Shown: positions 52,095 through 61,378 of the stretch, piece by piece
Numbering within the stretch: the first letter of the stretch is position 1
Layout: every line of letters begins with the position of its first letter
Assembly: GCF_947654165.1 (NCBI RefSeq)
Contig: NZ_CANTKB010000016.1
Location: 29,816 to 93,815, forward strand
Length of the DNA stretch: 64,000 bases
Direction: 5' to 3'
From: an uncultured Blautia sp.
Lineage (GTDB): Bacteria > Bacillota > Clostridia > Lachnospirales > Lachnospiraceae
The notes under the pieces: generated by a model
Databases searched by the model: none
What the model saw: the letters and a program-made list of their open reading frames with translations, nothing else
What the model was told of the DNA's origin: nothing
Program-made: the position numbers and the translations under genes

Positions 52095-52324
52095 CTATGC
52101 CTGATCTCCCGTCTCTTCCGGGCGGGTCGTTAATAACTGATACAGCCTGTTCTTCGGGAACCTGTCCACAAACGGGATGATGACATTTCCATAGAACAAA
52201 AGCCCCTCACCTTCATTGCTGTTCGTCACATAGGACAGCTGGGTCGGTGAAATGTTCAGCTGCTTTGCCAGGATCTGCCGGTCACCGGATGCCTGGTTGA
52301 GCATATAAATGAAATCTGAGTTTT
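52095..52324 (-). CDS. virB4: virB4 3' exon (C-terminal 76 residues) after a group II intron
   Basis: This is not a separate gene. It reads NSDFIYMLNQASGDRQILAK to the stop, the C-terminal end of VirB4/CD1110-type ATPases. Joining its first base (52324) to the last base of the upstream exon (55114) restores the codon GAA and gives IENIFENSDFIYM. The full coding length becomes 818 codons including stop. An internal ATG could produce a 69-residue peptide but has no good ribosome binding site. Confidence 0.92.
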
Positions 52325-52372
52325 ATAGTGATAGGTAAGCCTCTGATATCATCTCGGGCTTTTCCCCCACTC

Positions 52373-52406
52373 CACACCGTGCATGCGACTTTCACCGCAC
52401 ACGGCG
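52373..52406 (-). ncRNA. Group II intron domain V
   Basis: 34-nt helix with the AGC-type catalytic stem replaced by the CGC form (CGCCGTGTGCGGTGAAAGTC, GCATGCACGGTGTG), a GAAA tetraloop and the two-base bulge, 48 bases before the 3' splice site. Length and spacing are exactly those of functional domain V, so the ribozyme core looks intact. Confidence 0.85.
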
Positions 52407-52483
52407 TTCCATCGGTTAGTATTTTTCATTGTCTAAACAATCAACCTTTGAATAGAATAAAAACTGTAGTAGTTGAAATAAGA

Positions 52484-54367
52484 TTAAATAGGTTGCTTGG
52501 AAGCCAACTCACGAAGGTGGTTAACCTTTATAAGCTGTTTGATATCTAGCTGTAGTAAATCCATATATTTGTAAATAGTTTCCGCTTTTGAAGCATGAAT
52601 GAGTTTATGTACGGAATTCTTTATGAGAATAAGATTCTCATAGGCATCCGTACCGCCTAAATGTCGGGGTAACTTATGATGGCAATGAATTTCCCCAACA
52701 GAGGAGAATTCAACACCTGTTATAGCACATTTTCCCCATTGGGCTGAGAAGAGAGATATTCGATTGTCTGCGTATTCCGCACTATTGGAATAGGCTGGTT
52801 GACGCATGAGAGCCAACATCATAGGGATGTTGATTCTCAGACAGTTGTGAATACCTTCTCGTCCTTCGGGAGTGTAATAATTCCAGCTCTTCTTACGGAA
52901 AAGTGGGTTTTTGTGCTGTGTGTATCCTATTGGATACACGGGCTCATTCGTACCAGCGACATATCGCATCATTTTGGATTTACCAAAACGGGCTTTTTCA
53001 AACTCCGTAAGCTCTCGCCCTGTTTTCACAAGACGGTTGCCTGTGCGAGTGCTAAGCCTGTTTGTCAGCAAGGTCATGACTGTGCGGTTTAGGGAAGCAC
53101 AATCATGATTAACATGTGTGGCGATGCAGTAATAATTCTGCATGCCAGTAACCATACTGTTATAGAGTCTGATTTCCCCCTGTTCGCCATATATTTTGCG
53201 AGGGTGAACGATTCTCTTTGCCTGTTCTTTAAGCTTCTCCCTTTTGTGCTCGAGATTTTTATCTGCGATATGAGATATAACCACGAGTTTGTTGCCTTTT
53301 CTGTGAACTTTCATTTTGAATCCGAGAAAATCAGAGTAATGATTTCTTACATTGACAATCCTCGTTTTCTTTTCAGAAATTTCCAGTTTGAGCCTTTCTT
53401 TCAGCCACAGAGTGACTGCACATTTGGTGCGTTCAGCGGAGTCCTTTGTCCTACAAAAGATTCGAAAATCATCTGCATAGCGAACAATGAACATTTCCTT
53501 CAGGTTAGATTTCTTAGCCTGTCGAAAGCCGTTTTCAGGTCTAGCATTCCGTTTGCAAATCGGACACCATTGCCATTGACTTTCTACCCAGTGGTCTAAT
53601 TCGTTAAGCACGATATTAGCCAGAAGTGGCGATATAATACCTCCCTGTGGGGTTCCTTTGTCGGGTGTGATAAAAGTCCCATCTTCCAGTTTGATTGGTG
53701 CTTTGAGAATTCGTCTTATGACAAATATCAGTTGCTTGTCATGAATACCCATAGCCCATATCTGTCGTATCAGCTTGGCATGATTCACGTTATCAAAGAA
53801 CCCTTTTATATCGAATTCAATGACATAGTGAAGATTGGCATGTTGAAGTAGCTGATAACTTCTTGCTATAGCGTTCTCAACCGAATGGTTCGGTCTGAAT
53901 CCATAGCTGTTTTTGCTGAACTTAGCCTCACAAACAGGTTCCAATACCTGTTTGATACATTGTTGAACAAGTCTATCCCATATACACGGAATCCCTAAGG
54001 GTCTCATTTTACTTGGGTCGTATGGTTTTGGAATCTCCTTACGCCTTACAGGTTTTGGGCGATACCCATGTTCACTTCCATTAATAATAAATCTAACTTT
54101 TTCAACAACCTCATCGGGGGAACATCTTCCAATGTCCTCGATTGTGAGATTGTCTGTGCCACTTGTTTTACTTCCCGTATTTTTCTTGATATTTCTGTAC
54201 GCTAGAAGAATGTTTTCCCGTTGAAGAATGACAGACATTAAATCTGTAAAAACTTCTCCGTTCAAACTTGCCTGGTATAGATTATCAATCGTATTCTGCA
54301 TTCCGTAATACTCATTGTGACGCAGATTATCCTCACAGAGCAGTTGCTTTTTCTTTTTCATGGTCAT
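52484..54367 (-). CDS. ltrA: Group II intron-encoded reverse transcriptase/maturase with HNH endonuclease
   Basis: 627 residues. Reverse transcriptase blocks: PYDPSKMRPLGIPCIWDRLV, KNSYGFRPNHSVENAI, IEFDIKGFFDNVNH, TPQGGIISPLLANI and the catalytic FIVRYADDFRIFCR. A maturase (X) domain follows (~380-480), then a C-terminal HNH endonuclease (~545-600) with CAITG, GEIHCHHKLPRHLGGTDAYE and NLILIKNSVHKLIH. All catalytic residues appear present, so the intron is probably able to splice and retrohome. The ATG overlaps an ATGACCATG run with no strong ribosome binding site, common for domain IV ORFs. Confidence 0.95.
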   Translation of the reverse strand: MTMKKKKQLLCEDNLRHNEYYGMQNTIDNLYQASLNGEVFTDLMSVILQRENILLAYRNIKKNTGSKTSGTDNLTIEDIGRCSPDEVVEKVRFIINGSEHGYRPKPVRRKEIPKPYDPSKMRPLGIPCIWDRLVQQCIKQVLEPVCEAKFSKNSYGFRPNHSVENAIARSYQLLQHANLHYVIEFDIKGFFDNVNHAKLIRQIWAMGIHDKQLIFVIRRILKAPIKLEDGTFITPDKGTPQGGIISPLLANIVLNELDHWVESQWQWCPICKRNARPENGFRQAKKSNLKEMFIVRYADDFRIFCRTKDSAERTKCAVTLWLKERLKLEISEKKTRIVNVRNHYSDFLGFKMKVHRKGNKLVVISHIADKNLEHKREKLKEQAKRIVHPRKIYGEQGEIRLYNSMVTGMQNYYCIATHVNHDCASLNRTVMTLLTNRLSTRTGNRLVKTGRELTEFEKARFGKSKMMRYVAGTNEPVYPIGYTQHKNPLFRKKSWNYYTPEGREGIHNCLRINIPMMLALMRQPAYSNSAEYADNRISLFSAQWGKCAITGVEFSSVGEIHCHHKLPRHLGGTDAYENLILIKNSVHKLIHASKAETIYKYMDLLQLDIKQLIKVNHLRELASKQPI

Positions 54368-55113
54368 AAGGCATCACTCTCCTTTCTTGGGAAAGTGTCC
54401 CTTTTTGTCATACTCGTAATCCTTATAAGATTGAATGACAACAATTGTTTCTAACCGACTAAAGCCCATTCCTCGAGCCCGCCTTTTTCGTAGGGCTGTC
54501 GTAGGTTCGAGCTTCGCTTTTCAGCACAGATTAGGCGGCTTATATGATTCGTCCGCAGATTGCTTATGAGCAACTCTGTACCTTTCCACGTTCCGATAAT
54601 TCTATCTGTGCATATATCCTTAGGTGTCCGCTATAGTCCTGTCAGCTTGATTGTGCCTGTAACACAATACGGAGTTTCATATTTTCGATTCTTACTACAC
54701 CGCACTGACCCACAATTAAGTGTCCATACATTTCTATATGGTAAACATCTAGACCCGTACATTCGCGGTTTTCGTCAGTCCGTCGTGGACATTCTCACCA
54801 TAGATATTTTATAGACTCCCGACGTGTCATCTGCATACAGTACCTCTACCGCACTTTCGACAGCTGTATTTCTACACTGTTTCGGCAGACTTCCGCCGAC
54901 TTTATCGAGCTCCAGACCCCAACCATTACAGTCGGAGCCGGTCGAAGTATCTGAGAAGGCATTTCAAGGCGTTACCCCATCATTCTACCTTTCGAATTAT
55001 CAGTTGTTACTTACCTCGTAAGAAGGTAAGTCCGACGATTTTAGCATCGCATGGCCATAAGTCCATGAAGTTTTACCCTCATAGAGCGATGTTTGTGCGT
55101 CAACGTGTCGCAC

Positions 55114-57337
55114 CAAAAATGTTCTCAATTTCACGGCTTGCCAGAAGGTCCTTGATATTCTGGGTGATACCGGTCGGGATACCTCCCCATTTACGGAACC
55201 TCTTCCAGATCTCCACACTGTAGGCTGCCGTCTGCTCTTCCTTCAAAAGCAGATGGAATTCATCAATATAGTACCGGGTGGATTTATGGGCGGAACGGTT
55301 GACCGTTACCCTGTTCCATACCTGGTCCTGGACGATGAGCATCCCGATCTTTTTCAGCTGTTTTCCCAGCTCCTTAATGTCAAAGCAGACGATCCGGTTA
55401 TTGATATCCACGTTTGTCCGGTGGTTGAACACATTCAATGAACCGGTAACGTAAATTTCCAGTGCGGTTGCCAGCCGCTGTGCCTCCGGTTCATCCTGCC
55501 CACGGAGCAGGTCATACAGATCCTGAAGGATTGGCATCTTCTCCGGCACCGGGTCGGAAAGATATTCCTGATACACAAGACGCACACACCGGTCAATGAT
55601 GGTCTTTTCCACCGGTTCCAGACCGTTCTTTCCTCCCACGATCAGCTCACAAAGCGATAAAATAAAATCTGATTTCAGTGAAAGCGGATTATCCTCCTCG
55701 GAATAGTTGAGGTTTAAATCCATCGGGTTGATATACTGGGTCGATACCGGTGAGATACGGACTACCTGCCCATGCAGTGCCTGCACCAGTGGGTAATACT
55801 CTGCTTCCGGGTCGCAGATGATAATGTCATCCTCCGTAATGAGGAAGCAGTTGGTAATCTCCCTTTTTGCAGAGAAGGATTTACCGGAACCCGGGGTACC
55901 CAAGATTAGCCCGTTGGGATTTTTTAGCCGCTTCCGGTCCACCATGATCATGTTGTTGGACAACGCATTCAGACCATAATAAAGGGCTTCCCCTTCCTGG
56001 AACAGTTCCTGTGTCGTAAATGGCACAAAGATTGCTGTTGCCGAGGTGGTAAGCCCACGCTGGATCTCGATTCTGTTTACTCCCAGTGGGATACAGGACA
56101 TCAGCCCCGCTTCCTGCTGGTAATCCAAAGGACGCAGGGAACAGTTATACTTCTGTGCGATGCCCTGCACCTGGAAAATGTTGTTATCCAGTTTCTGACG
56201 TTTCTTTGCCGTGTTCATCACAAGGACAGTGACAAGGAACATCCTCTCATTCCTGGACTGGAGGTCTTCCAGAAGGTTTTTCGCTTCTTCCCCATAAGTC
56301 ACAAGGTCGGACGGCAGCACATCCATGTCATAACCGGAGCGTACTGCCCGCTTCTGCTCCTCAATCTTCATCTTGTCCAGGTCAGAGATTTTACTCTTGA
56401 TCATCTTGATAGCAGAGGTCTGGTCAATGGACTGGATATGGATATTCACATTGATGCTCTCATCCACATCCAGAAAATCCGCCAGCATACGGTCGGTCAG
56501 TTCCGGTGCGAGGATCTGCAGGTAGCTGACGCTTCCCAGTGTCTTTCCCATCATAAATGAAGAATTCTTTGAGAAGTTAAAGGATGTCGGTGCGATAAAA
56601 TCCTTTGTCTTAAGCCCCGTCTGCGGAAGCATCTTATAATTGAACCGGAACGGCTCGATCCGGTCCTGATTGAACACATGGTACATGATCTCAAGACGCT
56701 CCACCCCGTTCAATGGATGAGCCTGTGCCCCAAGCACTTTGAAGTTGTTGAGGATATCTGCCTCAATCCGCTCAAGCCTAGGTCTTGCCACTTTTAAGCT
56801 CTCCGCTTCAATCCCGAACGTGATATATTTCGTTTTCACCAGACCGTTATTCCCTTTGGATAGCTGGTTCTTTAACATCGTCCGGTATTCTTCCCGGATC
56901 TCGTTGAAATCATCGTTCTGGTCCGGGATATCAATGCTCTTTTCAAACTCTGCTACATCCACCTGCTGGTTGATAAACGACAGCTGCACACTGATGGACG
57001 AGTCAAAGTAATTCAAGAAATCACAGTAATTCTCAAAGATCGTGGTCTTATCCTCATTCAGGGCAAGCTGGTAATTGATATCGTAAAACTGTACGGTTTT
57101 GGAAAAAAAGTTCTTCGATACCTGGCAGATGCCATCCGCAAACATCCGCTGATACGGGATGCTCTGCTGGGCAGTATGGGGGATGTTCTTCTGCCGTTTC
57201 CTTTCCTTCTCCTGTCTCTTCCTAAGCTTTTCCTTTTCCCTTTCCTTTTTGTCGTTTCTTTTTCTTCTTTCCTGACGGTTTTTTCTTGCCGCCGCTTCCA
57301 GGCACTGCTGCTGTGCCTGTTTCTTCTTTTTTGCCAT
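55114..57337 (-). CDS. virB4: virB4 5' exon (VirB4/CD1110-type conjugation ATPase)
   Basis: Encodes the first 741 residues of a ~817-residue hexameric transfer ATPase. A Lys/Arg/Gln-rich N-terminus (~1-50) is followed by the VirB4 N-domain (VQFYDINYQLALNEDKTTIF, SISVQLSFINQQ) and the ATPase domain: Walker A LILGTPGSGKSFSAKR (~480), DIIICDPEAEYYPLVQALHG, and Walker B with RYYIDEFHLLLKEEQTA, then GGIPTGITQNIKDLLASREI. The protein is broken at IENIF by the intron and resumes in the downstream exon. Its start lies inside the 3' end of prgI (116-base overlap in another frame). It energises assembly of the type IV secretion channel at the membrane. Confidence 0.94.
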
Positions 57338-57683
57338 CCGGCACGCCCTCCTTCTTTACGAGGGAATCCACCGCCTGATAGAAGTTCTCCGTCTTGTACG
57401 GACGTTTCGCCGGACAGAGGAATTTCTGGCGGATGATATTTCCCATCACTTTTTCAAAAGGGAGACCGTCTTTTTCATACATTGCCATAAAGAAAAATGG
57501 CAGCATGACAGTTACCATAAGGATCGCTGACACACTGGAACCAAGGGGTTTCTTTGCCAGCAGGTATAACGGGACTCCCACTACTGCGGCAAGTGAAAAA
57601 AAGATCAGCTGCCGCTTTGTCAGGTTCAATGCTACTTTTGTCTTGACCTTTGTAAGGTCTTTGGGTACTGGTACATACGCCAT
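57222..57683 (-). CDS. PrgI-family transfer membrane protein (VirB3-like)
   Basis: About 153 residues. YVPVPKDLTKVKTKVALNLT, two adjacent membrane helices (~26-48 and ~50-72), then KVMGNIIRQKFLCPAKRPYK, the PrgI signature. The last ~40 residues are almost only Lys/Gly, matching the overlap with the basic start of virB4. ATG chosen because AAAGGAGTACTACCT precedes it; the longer frame runs into the TrbL-like gene. PrgI/VirB3-like proteins partner VirB4 at the inner membrane. Confidence 0.9.
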   Translation of the reverse strand: MAYVPVPKDLTKVKTKVALNLTKRQLIFFSLAAVVGVPLYLLAKKPLGSSVSAILMVTVMLPFFFMAMYEKDGLPFEKVMGNIIRQKFLCPAKRPYKTENFYQAVDSLVKKEGVPDGKKEETGTAAVPGSGGKKKPSGKKKKKRQKGKGKGKA

Positions 57684-57711
57684 AGGTAGTACTCCTTTCT
57701 TTTCCTGCCCA

Positions 57712-58581
57712 TCAGTGGGCATTGAATATTGATTTACTGAGGCTTCCGGTCTTAAACAGTGAAAATGCCAGTACGACCGTATATGCCGCCACTGAAAACA
57801 TTGCCCCATGCAGGTTCGTGGATATGGTCATCGCATTGACCAGTACGGAATAAATACCGACACAGACCAGCATGAAGAATCCCTGAAATGCCAGGGCGAA
57901 CAAGCCTTTCAGATAGTTGTTCCCGATATTGCCCCATTCCTTATTGGTCATGGTGGCAAACGGGATCGGTGCCACGGAAGTATAAAGGTAGATCTCAATC
58001 ATCCTGCCATACATGATCACCGTGATAATCACGGAGAGGATGCTCATGGTAAGGCTGATAAGAAGTGTTTCCATTGCCAGTAAAAACAGTTCCCCGATTT
58101 CCATATCTTCCAGAGATTCCGTCAGGGTAGCAATGGCGGCAGAAGCATCCACCGCCGTACTTCCGGAGATCACACCGGCTGCACCATTTACGATGTGCTG
58201 CCCCACATCAAATACCGCCATCGTGATATTGAATGTGTTCGTTACAAGGTAAATCGCCACATATGCCTTAAAGATCCAGAGGAAAATGTTGTAAGTTTCA
58301 AACTCATGGAAGTTATTCTTCTGTGTGACCATCGTGATCAGCTCATAACAAAGTACGAACGTAATGATCAGACCGGCGATGGGCACGATCACCGTCTGGG
58401 ACAGGTTCTGGATGAGGTTAAAAACCCCTGCGTTCCATCCCTGCGGGGTCTGCCCGACCTGACCGGCAATCGTTCCCACCTTATCATTGACCTCCACAAA
58501 CATCCCTTCCAGACCATTCTGGATCATCCCTATAAGGATCTCCTTGATGGCTTCCGTGATTCGTTCGATAATGGTGTTCAT
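57712..58581 (-). CDS. CD1112/TrbL-like polytopic transfer protein (VirB6-like)
   Basis: 289 residues with five to six membrane helices (~60-85, 97-118, 165-195, 205-230, 240-262, 265-285). EVNDKVGTIAGQVGQTPQGW, EFETYNIFLWIFKAYVAIYL and RMIEIYLYTSVAPIPFATMT are characteristic of the CD1112 family. It follows Maff2 and precedes prgI in the fixed order. Forms the inner-membrane pore of the type IV secretion channel together with VirB4 and PrgI. Confidence 0.9.
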   Translation of the reverse strand: MNTIIERITEAIKEILIGMIQNGLEGMFVEVNDKVGTIAGQVGQTPQGWNAGVFNLIQNLSQTVIVPIAGLIITFVLCYELITMVTQKNNFHEFETYNIFLWIFKAYVAIYLVTNTFNITMAVFDVGQHIVNGAAGVISGSTAVDASAAIATLTESLEDMEIGELFLLAMETLLISLTMSILSVIITVIMYGRMIEIYLYTSVAPIPFATMTNKEWGNIGNNYLKGLFALAFQGFFMLVCVGIYSVLVNAMTISTNLHGAMFSVAAYTVVLAFSLFKTGSLSKSIFNAH

Positions 58582-58592
58582 CCATTACCCCA

Positions 58593-58808
58593 TTAACCGA
58601 ACAGTGTTGCCAGCTGGGGAATCAGGGTAGTTCCCAGCAGCATGATTCCTGCTCCTGCCATGAGCTGTTTGATTCCCTGGCTCTTTGCGCCAGGGTTGTC
58701 ATTGCCATAACCTTCGAGAAGGTTGATGACACCCCATACGCCAAGGCCCGCCCCGATTGCTACGACCAGGGTCTTAAGAGTAGTAATTGCACTGGTAAAA
58801 AATGCCAT
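58593..58808 (-). CDS. Maff2 family small membrane protein (VirB2-like)
   Basis: About 71 residues with two hydrophobic helices (TLKTLVVAIGAGLGVWGVIN and IKQLMAGAGIMLLGTTLIPQ) flanking NLLEGYGNDNPGAKSQG. This is the Maff2 protein found ahead of the TrbL-like gene in the family; size and shape suggest a pilin-like/VirB2-like subunit. An ATG start was chosen; a TTG four codons earlier is possible. The ribosome binding site is weak. A terminator upstream isolates it from virD4, so the mating-pair block begins here. Confidence 0.88.
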   Translation of the reverse strand: MAFFTSAITTLKTLVVAIGAGLGVWGVINLLEGYGNDNPGAKSQGIKQLMAGAGIMLLGTTLIPQLATLFG

Positions 58809-58850
58809 ATAAATCACCAAAACTAACTTTGCCGGGTGTAACCGGGAATG

Positions 58851-58875
58851 AAAAACGCCGGTAACAATACCGGCG
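58851..58875 (-). terminator. Terminator between virD4 and Maff2
   Basis: Minus strand CGCCGGTA, four-base loop, TACCGGCG, then five T. A perfect 8-bp stem divides the replication/coupling operon from the mating-pair operon. Confidence 0.92.
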
Positions 58876-58882
58876 CACCCTG

Positions 58883-60808
58883 TTAGTTATTCCTTTCCTC
58901 ATTATTTTCCTGCTCATTCCCGTCTCCTGAAAGATCCATTTCCATCACTTCCACCTCATCATCAGGTTTCGGTGTGTACTTCGGATCCAGTTCCTTTTCC
59001 ACCTGAAACCGGTTCTTCTCGCTGTAATCTGCAAGGAGCCGGTAATTCGGGTGTTTGGTTATATCGTATTTGTCCGAATAGAACGGACGGACACCACGGA
59101 TCTGCAGGATGCATTTCCCGCCGTCCATGACTGCGATCTCATCCTCCGTCATCAGCTGTTTTCCGGTTTTCTGGTAATTCAGCCCGAATGACTTCTGGTT
59201 GCTGCGTGTTTCCGAGGTGTTGTAAAGGTCAATCGTCTCCTTCCCCAGAAGCTCACTCATCTCTTTCAGAGTGGTCTTTTCCTTGCCTCCAAGGAACAGC
59301 ATTGTGTCACAATTCCCCAGAATTGTGTCCGCACTATCCTTGTACATTGCCTTCAGCTGGCTCTGTGACTGCAAAATAATAGAAGCAGAGATTTCCCTGC
59401 TTCGGATGGTGGCAATCAGCTTATCAAACTGTGGAATCTGCCCGATGTTGGCAAACTCATCGCAGATAACCCTCACATGGACCGGCAGCCTGCCGCCATA
59501 TTTATCATCTGCCTTATCACAGAGCAGATTGAAAAGCTGGGACTGCAGCATGGCAATCACAAAGTTAAAGGTGGTATCTGTATCTGACATAATCAGAAAC
59601 AGTGCCGTCTTTCGGTCTCCCACCTTATCCAGTTCCATCTCATCATAGCTCATGATCTCCCGAAGCTCTGCAATATCAAATGGAGCCAGTCTGGCTCCAC
59701 AGCTGATCAGGATGGATTTTGCTGTCTTACCTGCCGCCAGCTTGTATTTCTTATACTGGCGTACCGCAAAGTGTTCCGGATTCCTTTTTTCCAGATCCTC
59801 AAACAGCATATCCACTGGATTTTTGTAATTCTCGTCATCCTCCCTGGTCTCACTTTCATTCAGAAGGTCGATCAGGGTGTTCATGTTCTTCTCGTCCTCG
59901 TCCCCTTCATACCAGATCAGGGCAATCAGTGCCGTATACAGCAGTTTTTCTGCTTTGACCCAGAAATCCTCGGTTGCCTTTTCCCCTTCTCCCTTGGTGT
60001 TGGCAATGATTACCGTCACCAGTTTCAGGATATCCTTTTCGGATTTTAAGTAGGCAAATGGATTGTAGTGGAGCGATTTGGAGAAGTTAATGGTATTTAA
60101 GACCTTGATTACATAAGGCTCATGCACCACCTTCCCGGATTTATCTTTCACAACATTTCCATGCTTGTCTCTTTTGGGCGGTCCTTTGGCTAGCATCTTC
60201 CCGCATTCTTCGATCAGTGTTCCCTTCGGGTCTGTGATGACCATGGAACAGTTCATCATCATAATAGAGACCTTTACGAAAAACCTTGTTTTTCCACTGC
60301 CGGAACCGCCGATGACGCAGATGTTTTTATTTCTGGCAAACTTGGGGTTCTTCGGACGGCTTTCCATGGTAATGGATTCCGTTGCAGTCAGCGGAATGTT
60401 CATCCAGAAATCATCTGCCATAAATGGTTTGATGTCTTCCGCTGTTCCCCACCTGGCGGAACCATACTCCACGCCTTTGCGGAGCTTTTTTGCATCTGCC
60501 TGTTTCTGCCAGACCAGTATCTTCACAACTGCAGCAATCCCGGCTCCCACCAGAACATCCATGTAGTAAAGACTTGGCAGAAACCCGGTCAAAATCCGGT
60601 CAGCGTGTTCCATGGCATATAATAGTTTGTTTCCCATATCTGCTCCGGGGCTTGCCCGGTACAAACAGGATGCCCTGTCTGCAAACAAAAAGATGAACAG
60701 GTACGGAAGATTGGTCAGAATAAGCTTTTTCATATCCAAAGCGGACAGCGTAACTCTGGCTTTTGCTTTCAGCTTGTTGGTCAATCCCCCGGCATTGATC
60801 TTTCTCAC
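58883..60808 (-). CDS. virD4: Type IV coupling protein (VirD4/TraG family)
   Basis: 641 residues. Two N-terminal membrane helices (~30-48 and ~80-102), Walker A CVIGGSGSGKTRFFVKVSIM (~170), MVITDPKGTLIEECG, the Walker B-like VHVRVICDEFANIGQIPQFD and the TraG motif ISASIILQSQSQLKAMYKDS with ILGNCDTMLFLGG. The C-terminal tail is acidic. A GTG start overlaps the PcfB stop (GTGA) with CAGGAGG ahead. It links the relaxosome to the secretion channel; the cognate relaxase is not in the window. Confidence 0.95.
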   Translation of the reverse strand: MRKINAGGLTNKLKAKARVTLSALDMKKLILTNLPYLFIFLFADRASCLYRASPGADMGNKLLYAMEHADRILTGFLPSLYYMDVLVGAGIAAVVKILVWQKQADAKKLRKGVEYGSARWGTAEDIKPFMADDFWMNIPLTATESITMESRPKNPKFARNKNICVIGGSGSGKTRFFVKVSIMMMNCSMVITDPKGTLIEECGKMLAKGPPKRDKHGNVVKDKSGKVVHEPYVIKVLNTINFSKSLHYNPFAYLKSEKDILKLVTVIIANTKGEGEKATEDFWVKAEKLLYTALIALIWYEGDEDEKNMNTLIDLLNESETREDDENYKNPVDMLFEDLEKRNPEHFAVRQYKKYKLAAGKTAKSILISCGARLAPFDIAELREIMSYDEMELDKVGDRKTALFLIMSDTDTTFNFVIAMLQSQLFNLLCDKADDKYGGRLPVHVRVICDEFANIGQIPQFDKLIATIRSREISASIILQSQSQLKAMYKDSADTILGNCDTMLFLGGKEKTTLKEMSELLGKETIDLYNTSETRSNQKSFGLNYQKTGKQLMTEDEIAVMDGGKCILQIRGVRPFYSDKYDITKHPNYRLLADYSEKNRFQVEKELDPKYTPKPDDEVEVMEMDLSGDGNEQENNEERNN

Positions 60809-61296
60809 CGGGATACCTCCTGATGCTTATTCTTGGCTTTGCCCTTCGTCTTCCCTGCAACGATACTCCTGTATGCTGCCAGACGTTTGTGGATGGAAGG
60901 ACGGTTCGCCTTTTGGATCTCTTTCTGGGAAAATTCACGGAAAGCAGCGGTGATCGCATCCTGGTCACGTCCCTTAAAGAACACCAGATAAACCGGCGGA
61001 TCTTTGGTCTTATCCTTTTTCAGGGCATAATTGATCCCGTATTTTCTGGCATACCGTTCAAAAGACTTGATGTTCTTGGGTGTGATCTCAATGTTCGTCA
61101 TCCCGGCATTCTGCTTTGCCAGCTCCTTCACCGTGATTTTCCCCTGTTTCGGCTGATTTTTCTGTGCTTTCTTCTCAACACTTTTCTGTTTCTGATGCCG
61201 CAGGTATGCGGCAATCACTTTTTTCAGCACATCTGCCGTCATTTTTGTGGTACGCACACAAAAAGTCACCGTTTTCTGTGTTACTTCTTCCTGCAT
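60805..61296 (-). CDS. PcfB family (DUF3801) relaxosome-associated protein
   Basis: 163 residues, basic, soluble. EVTQKTVTFCVRTTKMTADV, a Lys-rich linker, then ITPKNIKSFERYARKYGINY, KDPPVYLVFFKGRDQDAITA and a basic tail. This is the DUF3801/PcfB family encoded directly upstream of VirD4 in pCF10 and CTn-like elements; PcfB links relaxosome to coupling protein. ATG with AAAGGAGGGAAATTC ahead, coupled to virD4. Confidence 0.9.
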   Translation of the reverse strand: MQEEVTQKTVTFCVRTTKMTADVLKKVIAAYLRHQKQKSVEKKAQKNQPKQGKITVKELAKQNAGMTNIEITPKNIKSFERYARKYGINYALKKDKTKDPPVYLVFFKGRDQDAITAAFREFSQKEIQKANRPSIHKRLAAYRSIVAGKTKGKAKNKHQEVSR

Positions 61297-61378
61297 GAAT
61301 TTCCCTCCTTTCAGCGTATTACGTGCTGTCCCAACCTAAGACCATCGGTATCACCCCTTTCATCAAAAAAAGAACCGA

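Larger units (their letters stand above)
52325..55113 (-). mobile_element. Group II intron, 2789 nt, inserted in virB4
   Basis: Boundaries are set by the host frame and by intron hallmarks: the 5' end is GTGCGACACG and the 3' end is ...CTATCACTAT (ends AY). A 34-nt domain V and a domain VI with a candidate bulged branch A eight bases from the end precede the 3' junction. About 745 bases of structured RNA (domains I-III) precede the reverse-transcriptase ORF, which sits in domain IV. The intron lies in the same orientation as its host. The exon end TTTTTG is the expected IBS1; CGAAAA at 54769-54774 or 54681-54686 could be EBS1. Unspliced mRNA would end the host protein four codons into the intron. 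Confidence 0.93.

Noticed and set aside
52095..52304. Independent 69-residue protein
   Set aside because: The sequence is the conserved C-terminus of VirB4 and joins the upstream exon in frame once the group II intron is removed.
54560..55021. Short plus-strand frames inside the group II intron
   Set aside because: They fall in the structured 5' RNA domains of the intron on the opposite strand; no coding signals.
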